DNA of 64,000 bases, taken from NCBI GenBank assembly GCA_024349245.1, contig JALDNG010000040.1:496001-560000 (forward strand). The letters are read 5' to 3'. The first letter of the stretch is position 1. Each line of letters begins with the position of its first letter. Source of the DNA: Neodontobutis hainanensis (lineage: Eukaryota > Chordata > Actinopteri > Gobiiformes > Odontobutidae). The notes beneath the pieces are model-generated. The model had not been told where the DNA came from. It saw nothing but the letters and a program-made list of their open reading frames with translations, and made no database searches. Below, piece by piece: positions 24,240 through 37,036 of the stretch. The position numbers were made by a program, and so were the translations under genes.

Positions 24240-26611
24240 TTTTGAGAACCAGGCAGGAGGCCGACCCTCCGCGCGAAGTAGTCCGAGAATGGTGGCCCTT
24301 TCTGGGCATGTCTCCTCGATCTTTCACCGGACTTATCTTGGTCAAAAAAGGACCAAATCGAACCAAAATTGGCAGTTGGCATCTACTCACGGGGTGGCTA
24401 CGAAATGGCTATTTCCGATTTTTCGTAGCTTAAAATTTTTTTTTGAGAACCAGGCAGGAGGCCGACCCTCCGCACAAAGTAGTCCGAGAATGGTGGCCCT
24501 TTCTGGGCATGTCTCGTCGACGTTTCACCGGACTTATCTCGGTCAAAAAAGGACCAAATCGAACCAAAATTGCCAGTTGGCATCTACTCACGGGGTCGCT
24601 ACGAAATGGCTATTTCCGATTTTTCGTAGCTTAAAATTTTTTTTTGAGAACCAGGAAGGAGGCCGACCCTCCGCACAAAGTAGTACGAGAATGGTGGCCC
24701 TTTCTGGGCATGTCTCGTCGACGTTTCACCGGACTTATCCTGTTCAAAAAAGGACCAAATCGAACCAAAATTGGCAGTTGGCATCTACTCACGGGGGGCT
24801 ACGAAATGGCTATTTCCGAATTTTCGTAGCTTAAAATATTTTTTTGAGAACCAGGCAGGAGGCCGACCCTCCGCACAAAGTAGTCCGAGAATGGTGGCCC
24901 TTTCTGGGCATGTCTCGTCGACATTTCACCGGACTTATCTTGGTCAAAAAAGGACCAAATCGAACCAAAATTGGCAGTTGGCATCTACTCACGGGGGGCT
25001 ACGAAATGGCTATTTCTGAATTTTCGTAGCTTAAAATATTTTTTTGAGAACCAGGCAGGAGGCCGACCCTCCGCACAAAGTAGTCCGAGAATGGTGGCCC
25101 TTTCTGGGCATTTCTCGTCGACGTTTCACCGGACTTATCTTGGTCAAAAAAGGACCAAATCGAACCAAAATTGGCAGTTGGCATCTACTCACGGGGGGCT
25201 ACGAAATGGCTATTTCCGAATTTTCGTAGCTTAAAATATTTTTTTGAGAACCAGGCAGGAGGCCGACCCTCCGCACAAAGTAGTCCGAGAATGGTGGCCC
25301 TTTCTGGGCATATCTCGTCGACATTTCACCGGACTTATCTTGGTCAAAAAAGGACCAAATCGAACCAAAATTGGCAGTTGGCATCTACTCACGGGGGGCT
25401 ACGAAATGGCTATTTCCGAATTTTCGTAGCTTAAAATATTTTTTTGAGAACCAGGCAGGAGGCCGACCCTCCGCACAAAGTAGTCCGAGAATGGTGGCCC
25501 TTTCTGGGCATGTCTCGTCGACCTTTCACCGGACTTATCTTGGTCAAAAAAGGACCAAATCGAACCAAAATTGGCAGTTGGCATCTACTCACGGGGGGCT
25601 ACGAAATGGCTATTTCCGAATTTTCGTAGCTTAAAATATTTTTTTGAGAACCAGGCAGGAGGCCGACCCTCCGCACAAAGTAGTCCGAGAATGGTGGCCC
25701 TTTCTGGGCATGTCTCGTCGACCTTTCACCGGACTTATCTTGGTCAAAAAAGGACCAAATCGAACCAAAATTGGCAGATGGCATCTACAAAAGGGGGGCT
25801 ACAAAATGGCTATTTCCGAAATTTCGTAGCTTAAAATATTTTTTTGAGAACCAGGCAGGAGGCCGACCCTCCGCGCAAGTAGTCCGAGAATGGTGGCCCT
25901 TTCTGGGCATGTCTCCTCGATCTTTCACCGGACTTATCTTGGTCAAAAAAGGACCAAATCGAACCAAAATTGGCAGTTGGCATCTACTCACGGGGTGGCT
26001 ACGAAATGGCTATTTCCGATTTTTCGTAGCTTAAAATTTTTTTTTGAGAACCAGGCAGGAGGCCGACCCTCCGCACAAAGTAGTCCGAGAATGGTGGCCC
26101 TTTCTGGGCATGTCTCGTCGACGTTTCACCGGACTTATCTCGGTCAAAAAAGGACCAAATCGAACCAAAATTGCCAGTTGGCATCTACTCACGGGGTCGC
26201 TACGAAATGGCTATTTCCGATTTTTCGTAGCTTAAAATTTTTTTTTGAGAACCAGGAAGGAGGCCGACCCTCCGCACAAAGTAGTACGAGAATGGTGGCC
26301 CTTTCTGGGCATGTCTCGTCGACGTTTCACCGGACTTATCCTGTTCAAAAAAGGACCAAATCGAACCAAAATTGGCAGTTGGCATCTACTCACGGGGGGC
26401 TACGAAATGGCTATTTCCGAATTTTCGTAGCTTAAAATATTTTTTTGAGAACCAGGCAGGAGGCCGACCCTCCGCACAAAGTAGTCCGAGAATGGTGGCC
26501 CTTTCTGGGCATGTCTCGTCGACATTTCACCGGACTTATCTTGGTCAAAAAAGGACCAAATCGAACCAAAATTGGCAGTTGGCATCTACTCACGGGGGGC
26601 TACGAAATGGC
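24240..26611. repeat. Eight-unit (about 1.6 kb) tandem block duplication
   Basis: The rare variants GTCTCCTCGATC (24311 and 25912), TTATCTCGGTC, ATTGCCAGTTGG with GGGGTCGCTAC, and GGAAGGAGGCC with AGTACGAG occur in the same order about 1601 bases apart. Block 24240-25010 therefore matches 25841-26611 almost exactly, which indicates a recent duplication of eight consecutive units. Confidence 0.85.
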
Positions 26612-29600
26612 TATTTCCGAATTTTCGTAGCTTAAAATATTTTTTTGAGAACCAGGCAGGAGGCCGACCCTCCGCACAAAGTAGTCCGAGAATGGTGGCC
26701 CTTTCTGGGCATTTCTCGTCGACCTTTCACCGGACTTATCTTGGTCAAAAAAGGACCAAATCGAACCAAAATTGGCAGATGGCATCTACTCACGGGGGGC
26801 TACGAAATGGCTATTTCCGAATTTTCGTAGCTTAAAATATTTTTTTGAGAACCAGGCAGGAGACCGACCCTCCGCACAAAGTAGTCCGAGAATGGTGGCC
26901 CTTACTGGGCATGTCTCGTTGACCTTTCACCGGACTTATCTTGGTCAAAAAAGGACCAAATCGAACCAGAATTGGCAGATGGCATCTACTCACGGGGGGC
27001 TACAAAATGGCTATTTCCGAAATTTCGTAGCTTAAAATTTATTTTTGAGAACCAGGCAGGAGGCCGACCCTCCGCACAAAGTAGTCCGAGAATGGTGGCC
27101 CTTTCTGGGCATTTCTCGTCGACCTTTCACCGGACTTATCTTGGTCAAAAAAGGACCAAATCGAACCAAAATTGGCAGTTGGCATCTACTCACGGCTGGC
27201 TATGAAATGGCTATTTCCGAAATTTCGTAGCTTAAAATATTTTTTTTGAGAACCAGGCAGGAGGCCGACCCTCCGCGCGAAGTAGTCCGAGAATGGTGGC
27301 CCTTTCTGGGCATGTCTCGTCGATCTTTCACCGGACTTATCTTGGTCAAAAAAGGACCAAATCGAACCAAAATTGGCAGATGGCATCTACAAAAGGGGGG
27401 CTACAAAATGGCTATTTCCCAAATTTCGTAGCTTAAAATATTTTTTGAGAACCAGGCAGGAGGCTGACCCTCCGCGCGAAGTAGTCCGAGAATGGTGGCC
27501 CTTTCTGGGCATTTCTCGTCGACCTTTCACCGGACTTATCTTGGTCAAAAAAGGACCAAATCGAACCAACATTGGCAGATGGCATCTACAAAAGGGGGGC
27601 TACAAAATGGCTATTTCCGAAATTTCGTAGCTTAAAATATTTTTTTGAGAACCAGGCAGGAGGCCGACCCTCCGCGCGAAGTAGTCCGAGAATGGTGGCT
27701 TTTTCTGGGCATGTCTCGTCGATCTTTCACCGGACTTATCTTGGTCAAAAAAGGACCAAATCGAACCAAAATTGGCAGTTGGCATCTACTCATGGGGGGC
27801 TACGAAATGGCTATTTCCGAATTTTCGTAGCTTAAAAATTTTTTTTGAGAACCAGGCAGGAGGCCGACCCTCCGCACAAAGTAGTCCGAGAATGGTGGCC
27901 CTTTCTGGGCATGTCTCGTCGACCTTTCACCGGACTTATCTTGGTCAAAAAAGGACCAAATCGAACCAAAATTGGCAGTTGGCATCTACTCACGGGGGGC
28001 TACGAAATGGCTATTTCCGAAATTTCGTAGCTTAAAATATTTTTTTGAGAACCAGGCAGGAGGCCGACCCTCCGCACAAAGTAGTCCGAGAATGGTGGCC
28101 CTTTCTGGGCATGTCTCGTCGACGTTTCACCGGACTTATCTTGGTCAAAAAAGGACCAAATCGAACCAAAATTGGCAGATGGCATCTACAAAAGGGGGGC
28201 TACAAAATGGCTATTTCCGAAATTTCGTAGCTTAAAATATTTTTTTGAGAACCAGGCAGGAGGCCGACCCTCCGCGCGAAGTAGTCCGAGAATGGTGGCC
28301 CTTTCTGGGCATGTCTCGTCGATCTTTCACCGGACTTATCTTGGTCAAAAAAGGACCAAATCGAACCAAAATTGGCAGTTGGCATCTACTCACGAGGTGG
28401 CTACGAAATGGCTATTTCCGATTTTTCGTAGCTTAAAAATTTTTTTGAGAACCAGGCAGGAGGCCGACCCTCCGCACAAAGTAGTCCGAGAATGGTGGCC
28501 CTTTCTGGGCATGTCTCGTCGACGTTTCACCGGACTTATCTTGGTCAAAAAAGGACCAAATCGAACCAAAATTGGCAGTTGGCATCTACTCATGGGGGGC
28601 TACAAAATGGCTATTTCCGAATTTTCGTAGCTTAAAAATTTTTTTTGAGAACCAGGCAGGAGGCCGACCCTCCGCACAAAGTAGTCCGAGAATGGTGGCC
28701 CTTTCTGGGCATGTCTCGTCGACGTTTCACCGGACTTATCTTGGTCAAAAAAGGACCAAATCGAACCAAAATTGGCAGTTGGCATCTACTCACGGGGGGC
28801 TACGAAATGGCTATTTCCGAATTTTCGTAGCTTAAAATATTTTTTTGAGAACCAGGCAGGAGGCCGACCCTCCGCACAAAGTAGTCCGAGAATGGTGGCC
28901 CTTTCTGTGCATTTCTCGTCGACCTTTCACTGGACTTATCTTGGTCAAAAAAGGACCAAATCGAACCAAAATTGGCAGTTGGCATCTACTCACGGGGTGG
29001 CTACGAAATGGCTATTTCCGATTTTTCGTAGCTTAAAATTTTTTTTTGAGAACCAGGCAGGAGGCCGACCCTCCGCACAAAGTAGTCCGAGAATGGTGGC
29101 CCTTTCTGGGCATTTCGTCGACCTTTCACCGGACTTATCTTGGTCAAAAAAGGACCAAATCGAACCAAAATTGGCAGTTGGCATCTACTCACGGGGTGGC
29201 TACGAAATGGCTATTTCCGATTTTTCGTAGCTTAAAATTTTTTTTTGAGAACCAGGCAGGAGGCCGACCCTCCGCACAAAGTAGTCCGAGAATGGTGGCC
29301 CTTTCTGGGCATTTCTCGTCGACCTTTCACCGGACTTATCTTGGTCAAAAAAGGACCAAATCGAACCAAAATTGGCAGTTGGCATCTACTCATGGGGGGC
29401 TACGAAATGGCTATTTCCGAATTTTCGTAGCTTAAAATATTTTTTTGAGAACCAGGCAGGAGGCCGACCCTCCGCACAAAGTAGTCCGAGAATGGTGGCC
29501 CTTTCTGGGCATTTCTCGTCGACCTTTCACCGGACTTATCTTGGTCAAAAAAGGACCAAATCGAACCAAAATTGGCAGTTGGCATCTACTCACGGGGTGG

Positions 29601-31441
29601 CTACGAAATGGCTATTTCCGATTTTTCGTAGCTTAAAATTTTTTTTTGAGAACCAGGCAGGAGGCCGACCCTCCGCACAAAGTAGTCCGAGAATGGTGGC
29701 CCTTTCTGGGCATGTCTCGTCGACCTTTCACCGGACTTATCTTGGTCAAAAAGGACCAAATCGAACCAAAATTGGCAGTTGGCATCTATCACGGGGGCTA
29801 CGAAATGGCTATTTCCGAATTTTCGTAGCTTAAAAATTTTTTTTGAGAACCAGGCAGGAGGCCGACCCTCCGCACAAAGTAGTCCGAGAATGGTGGCCCT
29901 TTCTGGGCATGTCTCGTCGACCTTTCACCGGACTTATCTTGGTCAAAAAAGGACCAAATCGAACCAAAATTGGCAGTTGGCATCTACTCACGGGGGGCTA
30001 CGAAATGGCTATTTCCGAAATTTCGTAGCTTAAAATATTTTTTTGAGAACCAGGCAGGAGGCCGACGCTCCGCACAAAGTAGTCCGAGAATGGTGGCCCT
30101 TTCTGGGCATGTCTCGTCGACGTTTCACCGGACTTATCTTGGTCAAAAAAGGACCAAATCGAACCAAAATTGGCAGATGGCATCTACTCACGGGGGCTAC
30201 AAAATGGCTATTTCCGAATTTTCGTAGCTTAAAATATTTTTTGAGAACCAGGCAGGAGGCCGACCCTCCGCACGAAGTAGTCCGAGAATGGTGGCCCTTT
30301 CTGGGCATGTCTCGTCGATCTTTCACCGGACTTATCTTGGTCAAAAAAGGACCAAATCGAACCAAAATTGGCAGTTGGCATCTACTCACGAGGTGGCTAC
30401 GAAATGGCTATTTCCGATTTTTCGTAGCTTAAAATTTTTTTTTGAGAACCAGGCAGGAGGCCGACCCTCCGCACAAAGTAGTCCGAGAATGGTGGCCCTT
30501 TCTGGGCATGTCTCGTCGACCTTTCACCGGACTTATCTTGTTTAAAAAAGGACCAAATCGAACCAAAATTGGCAGTTGGCATCTACTCATGGGGGGCTAC
30601 AAAATGGCTATTTCCGAATTTTCGTAGCTTAAAAATTATTTTTGAGAACCAGGCAGGAGGCCGACCCTCCGCACAAAGTAGTCCGAGAATGGTGGCCCTT
30701 TCTGGGCATGTCTCGTCGACCTTTCACCGGACTTATCTTGGTCAAAAAAGGACCAAATCGAACCAAAATTGGCAGTTGGCATCTACTCACGGGGGGCTAC
30801 GAAATGGCTATTTCCGAATTTTCGTAGCTTAAAATATTTTTTTGAGAACCAGGCAGGAGGCCGACCCTCCGCACAAAGTAGTCCGAGAATGGTGGCCCTT
30901 TCTGGGCATGTCTCGTCGACCTTTCACCGGACTTATCTTGGTCAAAAAAGGACCAAATCGAACCAAAATTGGCAGTTGGCATCTACTCACGGGGGGCTAC
31001 GAAATGGCTATTTCCGAATTTTTCGTAGCTTAAAATATTTTTTGAGAACCAGGCAGGAGGCCGACCTCCGCACAAAGTAGTCCGAGAATGGTGGCCCTTT
31101 CTGGGCATTTCTCGTCGACCTTTCACCGGACTTATCTTGGTCAAAAAAGGACCAAATCGAACCAAAATTGGCAGTTGGCATCTACTCACAGGGTGGCTAC
31201 GAAATGGCTATTTCCGATTTTTCGTAGCTTAAAATTTTTTTTTGAGAACCAGGCAGAAGGCCGACCCTCCGCACAAAGTAGTCCGAGAATGGTGGCCCTT
31301 TCTGGGCATTTCTTGTCGACCTTTCACCGGACTTATCTTGGTCAAAAAAGGACCAAATCGAACCAAAATTGGCAGTTGGCATCTACTCACGGGGGGCTAC
31401 GAAATGGCTATTTCCGAAATTTCGTAGCTTAAAATATTTTT

Positions 31442-34400
31442 TTGAGAACCAGGCAGGAGGCCGACCCTCCGCACAAAGTAGTCCGAGAATGGTGGCCCTT
31501 TCTGGGCATGTCTCGTCGACGTTTCACCGGACTTATCTTGGTCAAAAAAGGACCAAATCGAACCAAAATTGGCAGTTGGCATCTACTCACGGGGTGGCTA
31601 CGAAATGGCTATTTCCGATTTTTCGTAGCTTAAAATATTTTTTTGAGAACCAGGCAGGAGGCCGACCCTCCGCACAAAGTATTCCGAGAATGGTGGCCCT
31701 TTCTGGTCATTTCTCGTCGACCTTTCACCGGACTTATCTTGGTCAAAAAAGGACCAAATCGAACCAAAATTGGCAGTTGGCATCTACTCACGGGGGGCTA
31801 CGAAATGGCTATTTCCGAAATTTCGTAGCTTAAAATATTTTTTTGAGAACCAGGCAGGAGGCCGACCCTCCGCACAAAGTAGTCCGAGAAGGGTGGCCCT
31901 TTCTGGTCATTTCTCGACCTTTCACCGGACTTATCTTGGTCAAAAAAGGACCAAATCGAACCAAAATTGGCAGTTGGCATCTACTCACGGGGGGCTACAA
32001 AAATGGCTATTTCCGAATTTTCGTAGCTTAAAATATTTTTTTGAGAACCAGGCAGGAGGCCGACCCTCCGCGCGAAGTAGTCCGAGAAGGGTGGCCCTTT
32101 CTGGGCATGTCTCGTCGATCTTTCACCAGACTTATCTTGGTCAAAAAAGGACCAAATCGAACCAAAATTGGCAGTTGGCATCTACTCACGGGGTGGCTAC
32201 GAAATGGCTATTTCCGATTTTTCGTAGCTTAAAATTTTTTTTTGAGAACCAGGCAGGAGACCGACCCTCCGCACAAAGTAGTCCGAGAATGGTGGCCCTT
32301 TCTGGGCATGTCTCGTCGACCTTTCACCGGACTTATCTTGTTTAAAAAAGGACCAAATCGAACCAAAATTGGCAGTTGGCATCTACTCATGGGGGGCTAC
32401 CAAATGGCTATTTCCGAATTTTCGTAGCCTAAAAATTTTTTTGAGAACCAGGCAGGAGGCCGACCTCCGCACAAAGTAGTCCGAGAATGAAGGCCCTTTC
32501 TGGGCATGTCTCGTCGACGTTTCACCGGACTTATCTTGGTCAAAAAAGGACCAAATCGAACCAAAATTGGCAGTTGGCATCTACTCACGGGGCTACGAAA
32601 TGGCTATTTCCGAATTTTTCGTAGCTTAAAATATTTTTTGAGAACCAGGCAGGAGGCCGACCTCCGCACAAAGTAGTCCAAGAATGGTGGCCCTTTCTGG
32701 GCATTTCTCGTCGACCTTTCACCGGACTTATCTTGGTCAAAAAAGGACCAAATCGAACCAAAATTGGCAGTTGGCATCTACTCACGGGGGGCTACGAAAT
32801 GGCTATTTCCGAAATTTCGTAGCTTAAAATATTTTTTGAGAACCAGGCAGGAGGCCGACCTCCGCACAAAGTAGTCCGAGAATGGTGGCCCTTTCTGGGC
32901 ATGTCTCGTCGACGTTTCACCGGACTTATCTTGGTCAAAAAAGGACCAAATCGAACCAAAATTGGCAGTTGGCATCTACTCACGGGGTGGCTACGAAATG
33001 GCTATTTCCGATTTTTCGTAGCTTAAAATATTTTTTGAGAACCAGGCAGGAGGCCGACCCTCCGCACAAAGTATTCCGAGAATGGTGGCCCTTTCTGGTC
33101 ATTTCTCGCCGACCTTTCACCGGACTTATCTTGGTCAAAAAGGACCAAATCGAACCAAAATTGGCAGTTGGCATCTACTCACGGGGGCTACGAAATGGCT
33201 ATTTCCGAAATTTCGTAGCTTAAAATATTTTTTGAGAACCAGGCAGGAGGCCGACCTCCGCACAAAGTAGTCCGAGAAGGGTGGCCCTTTCTGGTCATTT
33301 CTCGCCGACCTTTCACCGGACTTATCTTGGTCAAAAAGGACCAAATCGAACCAAAATTGGCAGTTGGCATCTATCACGGGGCTACAAAATGGCTATTTCC
33401 GAATTTTCGTAGCTTAAAATATTTTTTGAGAACCAGGCAGGAGGCCGACCCTCCGCGAAGTAGTCCGAGAAGGGTGGCCCTTTCTGGGCATGTCTCGTCG
33501 ATCTTTCACCAGACTTATCTTGGTCAAAAAAGGACCAAATCGAACCAAAATTGGCAGTTGGCATCTACTCACGGGGTGGCTACGAAATGGCTATTTCCGA
33601 TTTTTCGTAGCTTAAAATTTTTTTTTGAGAACCAGGCAGGAGACCGACCCTCCGCACAAAGTAGTCCGAGAATGGTGGCCCTTTCTGGGCATGTCTCGTC
33701 GACCTTTCACCGGACTTATCTTGTTTAAAAAAGGACCAAATCGAACCAAAATTGGCAGTTGGCATCTACTCATGGGGGGCTACCAAATGGCTATTTCCGA
33801 ATTTTCGTAGCCTAAAAATTTTTTTTGAGAACCAGGCAGGAGGCCGACCCTCCGCACAAAGTAGTCCGAGAATGAAGGCCCTTTCTGGGCATGTCTCGTC
33901 GACGTTTCACCGGACTTATCTTGGTCAAAAAAGGACCAAATCGAACCAAAATTGGCAGTTGGCATCTACTCACGGGGGGCTACGAAATGGCTATTTCCGA
34001 ATTTTTCGTAGCTTAAAATATTTTTTTGAGAACCAGGCAGGAGGCCGACCCTCCGCACAAAGTAGTCCAAGAATGGTGGCCCTTTCTGGGCATTTCTCGT
34101 CGACCTTTCACCGGACTTATCTTGGTCAAAAAAGGACCAAATCGAACCAAAATTGGCAGTTGGCATCTACTCACGGGGGGCTACGAAATGGCTATTTCCG
34201 AAATTTCGTAGCTTAAAATATTTTTTTGAGAACCAGGCAGGAGGCCGACCCTCCGCACAAAGTAGTCCGAGAATGGTGGCCCTTTCTGGGCATGTCTCGT
34301 CGACGTTTCACCGGACTTATCTTGGTCAAAAAAGGACCAAATCGAACCAAAATTGGCAGTTGGCATCTACTCACGGGGTGGCTACGAAATGGCTATTTCC

Positions 34401-35630
34401 GATTTTTCGTAGCTTAAAATATTTTTTTGAGAACCAGGCAGGAGGCCGACCCTCCGCACAAAGTATTCCGAGAATGGTGGCCCTTTCTGGTCATTTCTCG
34501 TCGACCTTTCACCGGACTTATCTTGGTCAAAAAAGGACCAAATCGAACCAAAATTGGCAGTTGGCATCTACTCACGGGGGGCTACGAAATGGCTATTTCC
34601 GAAATTTCGTAGCTTAAAATATTTTTTTGAGAACCAGGCAGGAGGCCGACCCTCCGCACAAAGTAGTCCGAGAAGGGTGGCCCTTTCTGGTCATTTCTCG
34701 TCGACCTTTCACCGGACTTATCTTGGTCAAAAAAGGACCAAATCGAACCAAAATTGGCAGTTGGCATCTACTCACGGGGGGCTACAAAAATGGCTATTTC
34801 CGAATTTTCGTAGCTTAAAATATTTTTTTGAGAACCAGGCAGGAGGCCGACCCTCCGCGCGAAGTAGTCCGAGAAGGGTGGCCCTTTCTGGGCATGTCTC
34901 GTCGATCTTTCACCAGACTTATCTTGGTCAAAAAAGGACCAAATCGAACCAAAATTGGCAGTTGGCATCTACTCACGGGGTGGCTACGAAATGGCTATTT
35001 CCGATTTTTCGTAGCTTAAAATTTTTTTTTGAGAACCAGGCAGGAGACCGACCCTCCGCACAAAGTAGTCCGAGAATGGTGGCCCTTTCTGGGCATGTCT
35101 CGTCGACCTTTCACCGGACTTATCTTGTTTAAAAAAGGACCAAATCGAACCAAAATTGGCAGTTGGCATCTACTCATGGGGGGCTACCAAATGGCTATTT
35201 CCGAATTTTCGTAGCCTAAAAATTTTTTTTGAGAACCAGGCAGGAGGCCGACCCTCCGCACAAAGTAGTCCGAGAATGAAGGCCCTTTCTGGGCATGTCT
35301 CGTCGACGTTTCACCGGACTTATCTTGGTCAAAAAAGGACCAAATCGAACCAAAATTGGCAGTTGGCATCTACTCACGGGGGGCTACGAAATGGCTATTT
35401 CCGAATTTTTCGTAGCTTAAAATATTTTTTTGAGAACCAGGCAGGAGGCCGACCCTCCGCACAAAGTAGTCCAAGAATGGTGGCCCTTTCTGGGCATTTC
35501 TCGTCGACCTTTCACCGGACTTATCTTGGTCAAAAAAGGACCAAATCGAACCAAAATTGGCAGTTGGCATCTACTCACGGGGGGCTACGAAATGGCTATT
35601 TCCGAAATTTCGTAGCTTAAAATATTTTTT
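31442..35630. repeat. Three tandem copies of a seven-unit (about 1.4 kb) higher-order block
   Basis: The ordered variants AGTATTCCGAG, GAGAAGGGTGG, GAGAAGGG with CGCGAAG, GGAGACCGACC with TTGTTTAAAAAAGG, GAATGAAGGCC and AGTCCAAGAATGG recur three times: from about 31.44, 32.84 and 34.23 kb. The third block is 1404 bases long. The part at about 32.43-33.45 kb carries many one-base losses in homopolymers (CCGACCTCC for CCGACCCTCC, shorter T and A runs, ACGGGGCTAC) that are absent from its sister copies. These could be sequencing or assembly errors. Confidence 0.8.
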
Positions 35631-36630
35631 TGAGAACCAGGCAGGAGGCCGACCCTCCGCGCGAAGTAGTCCGAGAATGGTGGCCCTTTCTGGGCATGTC
35701 TCGTCGATCTTTCACCGGACTTATCTTGGTCAAAAAAGGACCAAATCGAACCAACATTGGCAGTTGGCATCTACTCACGGGGTGGCTACGAAATGGCTAT
35801 TTCCGATTTTTCGTAGCTTAAAATATTTTTTTGAGAACCAGGCAGGAGGCCGACCCTCCGCACAAAGTAGTCCGAGAATGGTGGCCCTTTCTGGGCATGT
35901 CTCGTCGACGTTTCACCGGACTTATCTTGGTCAAAAAAGGACCAAATCGAACCAAAATTGGCAGATGGCATCTACAAAAGGGGGGCTACAAAATGGCTAT
36001 TTCCGAAATTTCGTAGCTTAAAATATTTTTTTGAGAACCAGGCAGGAGGCCGACCCTCCGCGCGAAGTAGTCCGAGAATGGTGGCCCTTTCTGGGCATGT
36101 CTCGTCGATCTTTCACCGGACTTATCTTGGTCAAAAAAGGACCAAATCGAACCAAAATTGGCAGTTGGCATCTACTCACGGGGTGGCTACGAAATGGCTA
36201 TTTCCGATTTTTTGTAGCTTAAAATTTTTTTTTGAGTACCAGGCAGGAGGCCGACCCTCCGCACAAAGTAGTCCGAGAATGGTGGCCCTTTCTGGGCATG
36301 TCTCGTCGACCTTTCACCGGACTTATCTTGTTTAAAAAAGGACCAAATCGAACCAAAATTGGCAGTTGGCATCTACTCATGGGGGGCTACGAAATGGCTA
36401 TTTCCGAATTTTCGTAGCTTAAAAATTTTTTTTGAGAACCAGGCAGGAGGCCGACCCTCCGCACAAAGTAGTCCGAGAATGGTGGCCCTTTCTGGGCATG
36501 TCTCGTCGACGTTTCACCGGACTTATCTTGGTCAAAAAAGGTCCAAATCGAACCAAAATTGGCAGTTGGCATCTAGACAAGGGGGGCTACGAAATGGCTA
36601 TTTCCGAATTTTTGTAGCTTGAATTTTTTT

Positions 36631-36742
36631 TTGGAGAACCAGGCAGGAGGCCCACTCCGGTCCATCTTTTACCCGAGAAAGGGCGCCTGTCCTCGGGTAA
36701 ACGAGGGACCAGAGTGCACCCCAGTTCTGGTTCTCAAAAAAA
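36631..36742. repeat. Imperfect palindrome at the right end of the array
   Basis: GAGAACCAGGCAGGAGGCCC and CTTTTACCCGAG lead to a 14-base loop, then CTCGGGTAAAC and CCCCAGTTCTGGTTCTC. The central stem TTTACCCGAG/CTCGGGTAAA is perfect. The left arm starts like a satellite unit and the right arm ends in its reverse complement. This looks like the centre of an ancestral foldback element from which the satellite unit was drawn. Confidence 0.8.
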
Positions 36743-36909
36743 AAAAAATCTTTAATCTTTTTCAAACTCAGCACCCTGCTACAGGGCATGGGGATGAATA
36801 CAGGAGCGCAGGTTTGGTGGCCCCAAATCTTTAGAGGGCCAAAATAAGAAGATCCCACTTTAGATTTATCCAATGTAAAAAAATAGTCTGTTCGTGGACA
36901 GTTGAATTT
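36735..36909 (-). repeat. Right inverted terminal arm of the satellite-bearing element
   Basis: Inverted relative of 11889-12062. On the + strand it reads ATCTTTTTCAAACTCAGCAC, CTACAGGGCATGGGGATGAA, GGTTTGGTGGCCCCAAATC, GATCCCACTTTAGATTTATC, GTTCGTGGACAGTTGAATTT. Together with the left arm it brackets the whole 24.6-kb array. I could not identify a target-site duplication. Confidence 0.85.
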
Positions 36910-37036
36910 GACAACAGGACTTGGTGTTATAGACTCAGGCTGACCTACCAAGGGCCGTCATATAGTTTGTAAAACTGTTAGAACTTTATTTAGTGTGACA
37001 AAATTCATTATGTGTCAACTTAATACAATGCAACCG

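Larger units (their letters stand above)
12062..36640. repeat. 200/201-bp satellite array, about 122 copies, inside an htr2c intron
   Basis: One unit runs through GAGAACCAGGCAGGAGGCC, AGTAGTCCGAGAATGGTGGC, CTTATCTTGGTCAAAAAAGG, ACCAAATCGAACCAAAATTG and GGCTACGAAATGGCTATTTC, then CGTAGCTTAAAAT and a T-run. Period is 200 bases, or 201 where the unit has GGGGTGGCTA instead of GGGGGGCTA. Copies differ at a few recurrent sites: GCACAAAG or GCGCGAAG, GACCTTTC, GACGTTTC or GATCTTTC, and ACTCACGG or ACAAAAGG. Variants are shuffled between copies, as unequal exchange or gene conversion would do. The first two units and the last partial unit are the most diverged. Two short hairpins occur per unit. Open frames up to 221 codons arise only because 201 is divisible by three; none resembles a protein. 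Confidence 0.98.

Noticed and set aside
12008..36622. Dozens of overlapping open frames of 60-221 codons on both strands
   Set aside because: All are frames of one 200/201-bp repeat. They exist on both strands and several frames at once and resemble no protein family.
12062..36640. Centromeric satellite with CENP-B-like boxes
   Set aside because: TTCGTAGCTTAAAAT shares only the TTCG with the box and lacks the CGGG end. The unique intron flanks on both sides argue against a centromere.
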